Source: Macrobrachium rosenbergii (lineage: Eukaryota; Arthropoda; Malacostraca; Decapoda; Palaemonidae). Taken from it: a stretch of 64,000 bases of DNA. Shown piece by piece: positions 15,801 through 27,800 of the stretch (position 1 is the stretch's first letter; each line of letters starts with the position of its first letter). The notes below the pieces were generated by a model. The model searched no databases, was not told where the DNA came from, and was given only the letters and a program-made list of their open reading frames with translations. The stretch is from the NCBI RefSeq assembly GCF_040412425.1, contig NC_089766.1, forward strand, positions 13,395,508 to 13,459,507, written 5' to 3'. A program made the translations under genes and the position numbers.

Positions 15801-18800
15801 ATAGACTAGACTGACAGATTTCCGTAGCATTGCGATAAAGGGTGTTAATATATTTGTTTTTCAAAGTTCCCATAAGTCATACTTACCTGACGTATTCAAT
15901 ATGAAGGTAAAATAACGGGAAACTCCTATTTTCCTTTATTTGTTTATTTGTGAAGGTTTTACATGAAATTGCTCTTTACGGAAACTTTTCAGTAAGTAAC
16001 GTCTTTATCAGTTTACCAGAAATATTTCCGTCAGTTAACAGCCCTGCTGCTGCAGGCAAAGCCTCGATACTTCGATAAACATTAGAAGCCCTACACGAAG
16101 CTTTGCTCGCCGTTTCTCCATTTCTGACGTCACACCGAGCCAAGTTCGCAAGGCAAAGCTCGACCGTGTGGACGGGGCCTAAGAAGGTTTACATTACTAA
16201 CCTGCTGTGCGATTCCAAAGAGCATATAGTCTTGATCCCAGCCGATCTGTAATTTCTAAGGACCAATTAATGATAGGAGCATCTTCCTCTAGTTGCTTTT
16301 GGGCATCTCTGTCTAGTAATTCTTCAAACAGCTGTTCTTGTACACTTACAGGTAAATCTTCGATATCTGGAAATAAGTACCTTCTGTGACTATATCATTC
16401 ACAAGACTTATAAACAACAATATTATTCCATTAAACAGTAAAATGCTTGCTAAAAAATCACTTTCCTTACCTGCAGGCAGAGAAAATGTAACAAGCTCGG
16501 ATACAAAATGGCAAGGAAATGGACCTTTCCTCTGGCGGATGGAAGCCGACATGTGACGACGAATGTCGTTGGCCAAGTCAGGTGCAACATAAGATGGGAC
16601 CCTCTTGACTCCAGTGCCACCCCCGTCCATCCGAGAGAGTATTGTAGCCAATAAATCTTCACGGCCAAACCTGATTTGAACAGAGTATTATAATAGTTAA
16701 GCATATAAACAAAGTTCACACACACACTTACCAACATGTTTTCTAAATCTATAAAAACATAAAAATATTCTCTTATGTTCTTCGTCTTTAACTTTAAAGA
16801 GCAAGGTCAGCAAAAATGAGTAATACTACTGAATAAAAAGTTCATGACAAATGCTCCTCTTGGGTAAAAATCTGAACACTAATATGCACTGAAACAGTTC
16901 TCTTTGCAAATCCCGTTTTCATTATGCAGTACAAATAAATTTTTATACAAACCCATTCATTAGTCATATCCACCCTTATTACATTTCATGGACCCAGCCG
17001 TACAAACTTGAGCTGAAAGAAGAAAAATCCCATGGGACATGCCTAGCTTATCATCCCATCTGCAAACTAATGTTTCTAATCCTTGTTTGCCAGACCCCTT
17101 CTGGCAGAAAGAGGGTAAGGGGGAGGGCACTGATGGATTAAGATTAATGGGTTTATACAACTTATTTTATTGTTAAAATGACATTTTTATTCTAAAATAA
17201 TGTTTAACACATACTTACCTGTTAGTTACATATAGCTTTAGTCTTGACGTCACGGCAAAATTTCAAAGCAGCGGCAGCGCCAGTCCGAATATCGGGTGAT
17301 CGCCCTTACCTGCCCTCTGTGGGGTACTAGGAACTATTCCAACATGCTTCAGAATAATTTGCCTACCTGTCCCCGTGGGGAGGAGGGTGGGCTTTCGTAT
17401 ATGTAACTAACAGGTAAGTATGTGTTAAACATTATTTTAGAATAAAAATGTCATTTTAACACATACAACTTACCTGTTAGTTACATATAGCTGATTGACA
17501 CCTTTAGGAGGTGGGGCAATGACAGCTAAAAAAGAGTTGTTTGAAACATTAAGGTTATTAATGTAGAAAATTTCTTAGTTCCTCACCTGCTAAGGTAGCT
17601 GATTCCACAGTTACTGCCTCAGTAACCTGCTATCCTCAGAGCAACTTGTGGGTATAATGACCTGGTCGCAGATTGCTTAAGCTGGGTATCAGTCACCTAG
17701 GACATGGCCGTGACAATACCACAAGTATGCCCCTGCTCAGGCGCAGCACAAACATCATGAATTACAAAAGGGGTCACCCAACACCAAAGAAAAGTATAAC
17801 CATAAAACCAAAACCAACTGTGGGGTAAAACTAACCACACTTACCCTCACAGACAACCGTAAAAAACCTTCACACTCCAAAAAACAAGTAAGTAAAGGTA
17901 GGTTAATCCTCCTTTACCCCTTTACCCATTACCGTGCCAGATACAACAAAAGGGCCCTAACGTGCTGCACTCGTCAAACACTGTCTGCACTATAGAGATA
18001 ATGCAAAGCAAATACAGACTTACACCTCCAGTAGGTTGCTTGCACAATATCTTGAAGGGAGAGGTTCCTTTTATGTTTGAGAGAAGTAGAGATAGCCCTC
18101 ACTTCGTGAGCCTTCACTTTACACATTTTCAAATCATTCTCTGAAATATTGGAGTGAGCTTCAGAAATCAGATCTCTAATAAAAAGGACATGGCATTCTT
18201 GGACATTGGTCTAAGAGGGTTCCTAACCGAACACCATAAGGAATCTGAAGGACCCCTAATATCTTTAGTCCTTCGCAAATAATATTTCAAGGCTCTGACT
18301 GGGCAGAGGAACCTCTCCTGCTCCTTACCTACCAATTCCGACAGACTCGGAATCTCAAAAGAGCGAGGCCACGGGTGCGAAGGGGGTCGTTCTTGGCCAT
18401 AAAAACAGTTTGAAAGAACAAATTGCTTTTGAAGCAGAGAATCCTACTCTCTTATCCAAGGCGTGGATCTCACTGATTCTCTTAGCTGTAGCTAACAAAA
18501 CTAAAAGAGGGTTTTCCTCGTAAGATCTCTTAAAGAAGCAGAATCCATAGGTTCAAATTTCTCAGACATAAGCCACTTCAGGACTACATCAAGATTCCAC
18601 GAAACAACTTTAGCATCTGACCTCTTAGAGGTACCGAAGGATTTAATAAGGTCCGTTATATCTTGGTTATTAGAGATATCCAAACCTCTGTGACGAAAAA
18701 CAGTAGCCAGCATGCTACGATAACCTTTAAGTGTGGATACAGAAAGGTTCTTATTCGAGGAACAAAAGAAAATCCGCAATCTGCGTCACGAGGTTCTGGA

Positions 18801-21800
18801 AGAGGAAATGTCATGATCTTTGCACCATGAGCGAAACATATTCCACTTGGATTCATAGACCTTGATCGAAGATGGTCTTCTGGCTCTAGCGATGGATTGA
18901 GCCGCTTTCTTGAAAATCCTTTGCTTCTGAGTAGACATTCGATAGTCTGAACGCAGTTAGCCGCAGACTTGACAGGTTTTCGTGAAATCTCCTGAAGTGG
19001 GGCTGTCTGAGTAAATCTACTCTGTTTGGAAGGCTCCTCGGAAGTCGATCAAGAGATCCATGAGAACTGGGAACCAATCCCTGGAAGGCCAGAAGGGGGC
19101 TATCAACGTCATCCTGGTGTTGGAGTGGTGCTGAAATTTCCTCAACACCGCACCTAACATCTTGAACGGCGGGAAGGCGTAAAGGTCCAGACCCGACCAA
19201 TTCAGTAGCATTGCGTCCGTCTGGAAGGCTGCTTGGTCCGGGACAGGAGAGCAGAAGATTGGGAGCCTGTTCGACTTGTTCGTCGCGAACAGGTCTACCA
19301 GAGGTTGACCCCAAAGTCTCCACAGCGACTTGCACACTTCTTCGTGCAAAATCCACTCTGTGGACAGAACCTGGTACTTCCTGCTCAAGGAGTCCGCTCT
19401 CACGTTGAGGGCTCCTGAATGAATCTCGTTAGGAGCAGAATCTTGTGCTTTTCTGCCCACAAAAGGAGGTCTCTTGCTACCTCGCTGAGGGAGTAAGAAT
19501 GAGTGCCCCCCTGTTTCTTTATATAAGACAACGCTGTGGTGCTGTCTGAATGAACCAGAACTGTTTGTCCCTGTACGAAAGGTAGGAAGTGTACGAGACT
19601 CAGGTGGATTGCTTTCAACTCCTTCTTGTTGATGTGCCATTCTTTTTCTGTCGCATTCCACAAACCTGAAATTTCTTTTACCCCAACGTCGCTCCCCATC
19701 CTACTTCTGACGAGTCTGCAAACAGTTCGTGGTTCGGGTTCGACGGAAAAAGAGAGAGACCTTTCTCTAATTTTCTTCGATCTAACCACCACCTTAGATC
19801 CTCCTTGATACGGTCCGAGATTGGAAAGGAGAAGGAGTCTGGAAGCGTTTTCCTGTTCCATTGCTCCCTGAGGTAGAATTGAAGGGGCCTCATGAAGTCT
19901 CCCCAGGAGACAAACTTTTCTATTGACGCCAGAGTTCCCAGGAGGCTCATCCAAGCCTTTGCGGAACAGGTATCCATATCCAGAAAGTTCTGGACTTTTG
20001 CGAGACAGTCCGAGATTCTTTGATCTGACGGAAAAGCCAGAAAGGAACTGTTTCCAGTCTCACTCCTAAATAGATCCTGGATTGTGAAGGAGATAGGTGA
20101 GACTTCTTCCAATTGATTAGAAGTCCTAGCTTCTGTGTCAAGTCGAGAGTTACTTTCAAATCCTCCAAGCACTGAGACTGAGACTGGGAGCGAAGGAGCC
20201 AATCGTCTAGATAGAGAGAGATCTTTATTCCTCTGAGATGAAGAGCTTTGGCAACAGTGGACATAACTCTTGTGAATACTTGAGGGGCTGTGGACAGACC
20301 GAAGCACAGAGTCCTGAACTGATAAGTCTTCTCCTGGAAAACGGCGAAGAAACTTCCTGGACGCGGGATGGATCGGAATGTGAAAGTAAGCGTCCTGCAG
20401 ATCTATTGAGACCATCCAATCCCCCGGACGAAGAGAATTGAGGACGGATTGCGTCGTCTCCATCAGAAACTGGTTTTCTCCACGAAAAGGTTGAGAGAAC
20501 TCACGTCCAGGACTGGTCTCCAGCCGCCTGAGGCCTTTGGAACAAGAAAAAGGCGGTTGTAAAAGCCTGGAGAGTTGACTTCTTCCACGATCTCTATCGC
20601 TCCTTTTAAAAGCATGGAGTCTACTTCCGCACTCAGAACCGAGCATTTCTCTAAGTTGCTGAAATATGCTGTCAAAGCTAAAGGTTCTGTTGCAAGAGGG
20701 GGCCTCTTGAGGAAGGGGATAGAATATCCTTCCTTTAGCACGGACGTGGTCCACTGGTCCGCTCCGATCTCCTCCCAAGTTTGCCAGAACTGCTGAAGTC
20801 TGGCTCTACTAGTGCATGGAGGACATGCAGATCACTTTTAATTGAGGGTTTGATAGCCCTGGAGACAAATCTTGCTTTGCCCGGAAACTAGATCCTGTAC
20901 AGGTGAGGGCCTGCCACGAAAGGGCCTATTTTGATTAACTAGAGGACGAGTTTGCGCTGGCAGAGAAGGTTGAGGAGCTTTTGGTTTCGAGAGGATTGCG
21001 CCAAAAGGTCCTGTGTGGACTTCTGAGTAAGGGATTTCGACACTTGGCCACAAGTTCTTGAGGGAAAAGGTACTTCTTATCCAGAGGTGCGAAAAGAAGA
21101 GCCGATCTTTGAGTCCTAGAAACTCCACGGCGACAAAAGAGCACCAAAGTTGTCGCTTCTAAGAACTCCTAACGTGAAGATGGAGGCTAACTCAGGCGCA
21201 CCGTCACGAATCCCTTTATCTAAGCAGGACATAACAGAAGAGAAATCATCGAAATGCGCTTCGGAAAGACCAAAAGACTTTACCTTCCTACCCAAAGCGC
21301 CAATAGTCCAGTCCATAAAACTGATGACTTCCAAAACTCGGAAAACGTTCTTCAAAAGGTGGTCCAACTCTGAAGGAGAGAAGAAAATCCGAGCCGAGTT
21401 CATCGCAGAACGACGAGTAGAATCAACGAGACTGGAGAAGTCTCCCTGAGAGGAGGCAGAAGCTCCCAGAGAGAAAACTTCCCCAGTGTCGTGAGCAAGC
21501 CTTAATCTTAGTAGAAAGCTTGGAAGGAGGGAAGCAGAAAGTGGTTTTCCCTGATCACGCTTTGTCTTCCAACCAGGAGTTCATTTTCTTTAATGCCTTC
21601 TTAGCTGAAATAGAAAGCACTAACTTCATAAAGGAAGAGGTAGGAGGCTTTGGTCTCTTGCGTACTGAGAGAGAGGGAAGCCGGGCCGCAGGTGCAAAAT
21701 CCTCAGGAAAATTATCAATAAAGAAGCGAAGAAGCTTCTTGTAATCAGCGAGAGGAGTCTGGTTCGTCTACAGGAAACTCTTCCACAACTTCTTCCTCAG

Positions 21801-24800
21801 ACGAAATAGGAGAAAAACCTTCCGCTTGCACACACACATCCTGTGAAGGAGGAGTAGGAGCCTGAATAAGAGCTTGAGGAGGAGCCTGAGCCTGAGTAGG
21901 CGCCACAAGAGGAGCCTGCGCCACAAGAGGAGCCTGAACTGGCGCCACAAAAGGAGCCTGGGATGGCGCCTCACCTGGCGCTACCTGAGGCGCTTGAGCC
22001 TGAGAGAGCGCTAAATCTTGAGGGAGCGCCTGAGCCTGACTAGGCGCATTTGAGCCTGATCCTGAGCCTGAACCAAAGGAGGATCAAGAGAGAGAGATCG
22101 AGGAGGAGCTTTCGTACTGGGCGCTCCGAGCTCGAGACGAAGGAGGAGGCATCAAATACACTTCAGAAGGCTTTGCTGGAGAAGAACCAGGCCTTCCGAG
22201 CCCGCCAAGAATGCTTCCAATTTTCTTGTGCATCGCTCGAAGAAAGTCATGAGTAGACGAGGATCCAACTGGGGAACGATGATCAGTAGAGCCAGGATCG
22301 TGATGAGGAAGAGGCGAAGAAGCCACAATAGGCTTACGTGAAACCAAAGGAGAAACACGGGAACGCTTGCAATACCGAATGGAAGTCTTATACCTCTTCG
22401 CACATGAGCCTTGCGCCTGGGAGAAGATTCTTCTGACGACTTAAAAAATCTCTCCGGACTCTCCCAAAAACTACAGGAAGGCTGTGATAAGTGAAATGGC
22501 TTCTTCTTCTGAACCGCTGAAGGCGAAAGATTCCTGGACCTCTTCAATGGTCTAGACTTGTGGAAATCTCCAGCCTCTGCAGGCGAATCACAGGAGCTTG
22601 AAGAAAGACACTTCCTTGAGTCGCCTTTCCAACGGCGCTCTGAAACAGCCTGGGAAACAACAGGACTGTTCGAGGGGGCGGCTGCTCGTGAGCAGACCCC
22701 ACTCGCCCTCCCTTGGACTTTCAGCATGTCTTCTCCCAGGAGCAGGGGAGCTTGACAGAGGCTTAGGTCTAGGAGAACGAGTAGGCCGAGCAACCACCTC
22801 CTCCACCACACTAACACTTTGCACTGCACTTAAATTATTCACAATATTTTGGAAAGAATCCATACGCTCATGAAGGGATTTCACGTTAACGCCAATATCC
22901 TCCATGGCGCCCACAATAAGGTTAAATCTGGCGTCCATCTGGACTTGATACTCAGACACGGTAACGGGTTCAGGGATATCAGAGTCAGGAATAGGAATAT
23001 TAGTAGCCACGGGGATATTAATAGAAGTTTCCTGCATAGCTAAGGAGATTCGGTTTCTGAGAGAGAGAAGAAGAACTTCTAGCTAAAGCTTTCCTGGCTC
23101 TATCTTTCTCAAGCTTCTTTACATACTTAGATAGAGCCTTCCAATCTTTTCAGTCATACTGACACATTCATCACACTTCCTCTCATATGAACATTCCTGA
23201 CCTCTACAAGCCACACAAATTGAATGAGGATCAAGACTAGCCTTGACCAACCTCGTCTTACAGCCTTTGCTGCATACCCTAAAGGTATAAGACCCAGAAT
23301 CTGACATAATTATCAGAAAACCTGACTAAATAGGTGACAAATAACTGGCAAAGCCGCAAACCAACAGAGAGTACTTCACCAAGTGAAAACAGCTCGATGT
23401 AGGCAGATACAATGAAATTTCGCTCAGTACCGACAACAATGTCGCCGGCGTGGACGGCAAAATTATTCTGAAGCATGTTGGAATAGTTCCTAGTACCCCG
23501 ACAGAGGGCAGGTAAGGCGATCACCCGATATTCGGACTGGCGCTGCTGCTGCGTTTTGAAATTTTGCCGTGACGTCAAGACTAAAGCTATATGTAACTAA
23601 CAGGTAAGTTGTATGTGTTAAAATGTGATTTGTTACACAAAACTCACTGGTTATAATTAGCTTGAACTGCAATTTAGAGGGAGGATGAAGCAGAAAAGCC
23701 TCTAAGAAGAATAGAAGACCCAGATGCACGAAGTCCAATTTTTGTTGATAATGGACAGTGGAGTCAGTGATGACAAACACCTCATTAAGCCAGGTACCTT
23801 CTGTAACGTATGTAACAACCATCTGTAACCTATGTAACAGATGCAATGGATGGCATAACCCTATCCATGTACAAGCGTCACACACTGGGGTGTAAACAGC
23901 ATGTGCGAAATAAAAATAAAGTACTAAAATAAAAAAGAATACATGCATGCTAAAGAGAAGGGTTGAAGTCGTGAAGTGCAAAACCTGCTGCAATGTTCTG
24001 ACTTGATCTACAGCTGCTTCTTGATAAGAAGCAGCTGTAGATACTGCACCACAAACATATATCAAACCAACAGAAGAAACTTGCCAAAGCCAGTGGACTT
24101 CTCTAAGATAGCAGAGAGGGTGCTTGAAACTCAAGAACTGAGAAAGTGCATTCTGAGAAACATCTAATAATGGGAGACCAGGAATTTGTCAAATCTGACA
24201 CCTAAAAGGTCTAAGGTCCAATTCATGTGAATCAAAAGAAGTGATGGGTGGGAGTGAGAAGCCCAGAACAATAAAAACACCAAAAGCACAACTTGAAAGA
24301 TACCATTAGGAAGAAAAGAAATATTTCAGAAGTTCAGAGGCAGTGAAAGTTAAAGACTAGATGAAAAATGCCCTTACTAGGAGATTTTTAGTTATGAACT
24401 TTGTGGCAAACTGTCCCCATGAAGATAAAAAATTGGGATGAGAGACTGGCACATGGCAATAAAAGCCTAAGCCACAGAGCTTGACAGTGGGAACAGAACT
24501 GAAGCAGCCTGACAATAAGAGACATCACAAAGGCAAGCCAAGGTATGCCCACCGATGCCACATTTCCTGGCAGACATTGAGGGAGAGAACGATTCAAAAT
24601 GAAGTAACAGACAATGGGAAGATAGAGAATGCAACAAGGCATGAACATGAATTAAGTGAGACCTTCAGCACAGCAAGTAATGAACTGGATCACCAACATG
24701 AGAAGACCCTTGCCTAAACACCAACTGCAACAGTGAAGTGGTAGGCCATAATCATGAAGGTGAGAGGCCCTAAAACAATAAATAACCATAAATCAGATGG

Positions 24801-27800
24801 CCCCAGCAACTTACTTGGCTGGACCAGATGACATTCATTTGGTACTTCAACAACAGGGGTGCCTGAGTCTCCTGCCCTGTTTAAAATGCTAGGAACATCA
24901 GAAGTATGGAAATAACTGGAGTGACAAAGTAACTTCAGCAACTTATGTGGAACTGCCAATAATAAGGATCTCAAAGAACAACTCCCAAGGAGGAACCCAC
25001 ACTGTCCAAGGGTACTAAGGAGGCCTCACTTGACAATGCTATCAGTCTGGTAAGGCATAAGTACCGTAGTAGTTGGACGTTTGTGGTTGAGACTCGTTAC
25101 AAACACGTCTACCAAGTGTGCTCCTCAAAGTAGCAGTCAGACACTAAGCCAGAACTACCCAGTCTAGTTTGCACACCATGTCAGCCACCACACTGTGCAC
25201 CCCTGGAATGAATCTGGGGATTGGTGATATTGTGACTGTCTAGTCACTTCAGGATGTCCAAAGTCAGCTGACATATAGCTAGATGCTTGGTCCTACCCTT
25301 TTCTTCTCAGATATCAACCCATGGTGTTGTCCAACATGACTCTTACCACCTCATTGGACAGGCAACTTACACACATTTGCAGGACTTGGTATACAGCCCT
25401 CAGTAACAAGTCTGCAGACTAAGCTCCACTAAAATAATAGCTTGTGCAAGGAATATTTCAATATGATGATCCTTCAATACCTTAGTATTGAAATGCCATC
25501 AATAAATATGTTACAACTCTTACTGGATGTAAGCAATCAACAGTAATACTCATGGTAACTACTGCAGTAATTAATTTACACACACTTTGATGATAATCGA
25601 TTCTTATAATTCTTTCTAGTATCCTCCTGACAAACACAAATACCAACTAGATCACTGAACCAACTCACCTGATGGCTAAATGCACTAATGTATGACCTTC
25701 ATCAAATGCAGAAGGACGTGACAGCAATTTTACATCTGCGCTTGTTAACTGTCTCATAGGATCACCACCTGTCAAAAAACATTGTTGTTACTGTACAACA
25801 AAATCATAACATTTACAGTTGTAATTCACAAAAACTGCACTAAGAGAAAATCTGTTAACTAAATCTGTCAAAAGAATATTAATCTTTCTTGCTTAGTAGA
25901 GAATGGTAAATTCAATTTCTATCAGACTAAAAGTAAGCATTAGCTGTTGATGGTACAGGTCTCCCATACATAATTAGGCTCTGTCATCTTCAGTCAATTA
26001 TAATTAACTGTTCTTTATTTACTTTAGAAATTAAAGTTTCATATGATAAAGTTGGGACAGTTTGGGTAGATATGGAAGAAGAAGGATAAAGCCCAGTAGG
26101 AAGACAAAGATGGGAATTCAGGAAGAAAGTGGACTTAAAAATCTAATGATGATGACTGTGATGACACTAAAGCAGTTATTTCAATGAAATTCAGAGAACA
26201 GTGTGATAAATTTCACTAAGAATGAAAATTTTCTAAGGAACAGAAACAAATGACTGAAAATGATTTCATTAATCAACTTCAACATCATGCCCTAGTAAAG
26301 AATAGGAACAAAAGTCCATCAAGTGCATATAACTCAGTCCTGCATAAAAACCAATGGAATTAAAAAGTACAACTAGGACTGCTAATGATTTTCCTAATAT
26401 ATTTACACACCATATATATGTATGACTGGAAAACCAGTTCTCTACTGAACTTTGACTTGATTATTCTAAATATCTAACAGTATCTGGAATTGCCTTGACA
26501 CCAAGTTTGCTTTTCTGTATCATTAAAACCAAACATCTAATGCTTCAAGTCAATTGCAGCCAACAAGACTCTGATTTTGGGGGAAGGGGGGGGGAATTAA
26601 AAATATGATACCATGTCATATCTAAGAAATATGTCATTCAACAACACATCAGCAAATAGTAACTATCCACTGACGGATCAAAAACAGGCATCTGTGAGTG
26701 GTCAACTGAACAAACTCTAAAAAGAAATGAATGAAAAACTATGAATCAGATCCAAATTAAAAGTAAAGACCTGAATTACAGTACAGTGGTTGTAAATAAG
26801 AGAGTAACAAAAAACGTTAAAGGTAAAGTAAAATTCACAAGCCATCACCAAAACACAGGATCACGATAGTGATAAAATCCAAGTTTCCTAATCGCTGTAG
26901 CTGCAGATCTTGTTTAAACAATATTCTATTTCATTTTTATGAAATTTAAACTGTCAAGCCAAGCACTGGGGCACCTTTTGCTTAATACAGTGGTTGGACA
27001 GCAAGATACTGGGAGCCAGAAAATAAGGGAGATACAAGGAGCCAGAAAATAAAGGAGAAACAGGGAACCAGAAAATATAGACGAAGTACTAGGCTTTAAA
27101 GTGGAACTGGAAGAAAAGCCTACAGTACTACTAAGAAAGAGAGAGGTTGGGCAGCAAGACTGAAGAAAGGAAGCAGGAATGGGGTTAAGTAAAAGGCTAA
27201 AAAAAGTGGGTGCAACTAGGGGTTGAAAGGATGCTGCAAACACCCTTTAGTAGTGACTATACTGACAGTACTAACAACCCACCCACAAAGAGGACAGGGA
27301 CAATGCAGAAGGAGAAGCAGCAGGAAAATTCCTTCCAAGGCAGTCTTACCTAGTATGATGGAACAATAACATACAGTTGGTATTCAGCAATGGTAAATAT
27401 TATAAAAAAAAAAAATTGACAACTATGAAGGAATGGTTTGCATTCTGCAAGGGACCTTAAAAGGTCTCTTTTAAAAGGCCTTAAATGGTAATTTTTCTCT
27501 AATACATCAAATTTTGACAATCAACTAGTAACCAATCAACATACAGTATATTAGAACTACCTTTTCCCAAAACCACAGAAAAATTCAGTTAATCAGCGCA
27601 AACTGATAAACCTAAATGCCTGCAAGATGCTGCAGGGAAAAAGGAAGAAAAAGGGTAATCGATTAAAACAGAAAAAATAAAAATCAATGTCAATGAAGTA
27701 CACTTTACCAAACTATCAAAACAAACTCTGGTTTTTATTCTTATGGTCATGTTGAAAAAACTGCATTCACATGAGCAAAAAGGGAAGTTACTACCAAATA

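Larger units (their letters stand above)
17173..23622 (-). mobile_element. DIRS-like tyrosine-recombinase retrotransposon, nearly full-length, broken
   Basis: A 6.4-kb element in ZRANB1 intron 2, in the host's orientation. From its 5' end (right) it carries a gag-like region (23307 to about 21120), reverse transcriptase plus RNase H (about 21100-19000) and a tyrosine recombinase (18856-17960); this order and the lack of LTRs or a DDE integrase define DIRS elements. The sequence 17203-17363 is an inverted copy of 23457-23619. A 38-bp perfect inverted match joins 17457-17494 with 23585-23622. Nested inverted repeats at the left end (17173-17235 against 17398-17461) resemble the complementary-end arrangement of DIRS elements. 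Frameshifts in all regions make it inactive in this copy. Confidence 0.85.

Noticed and set aside
23490..24134. 214-residue minus frame as a gene
   Set aside because: It runs across the end of the DIRS element into the neighbouring hairpin and has no domain.
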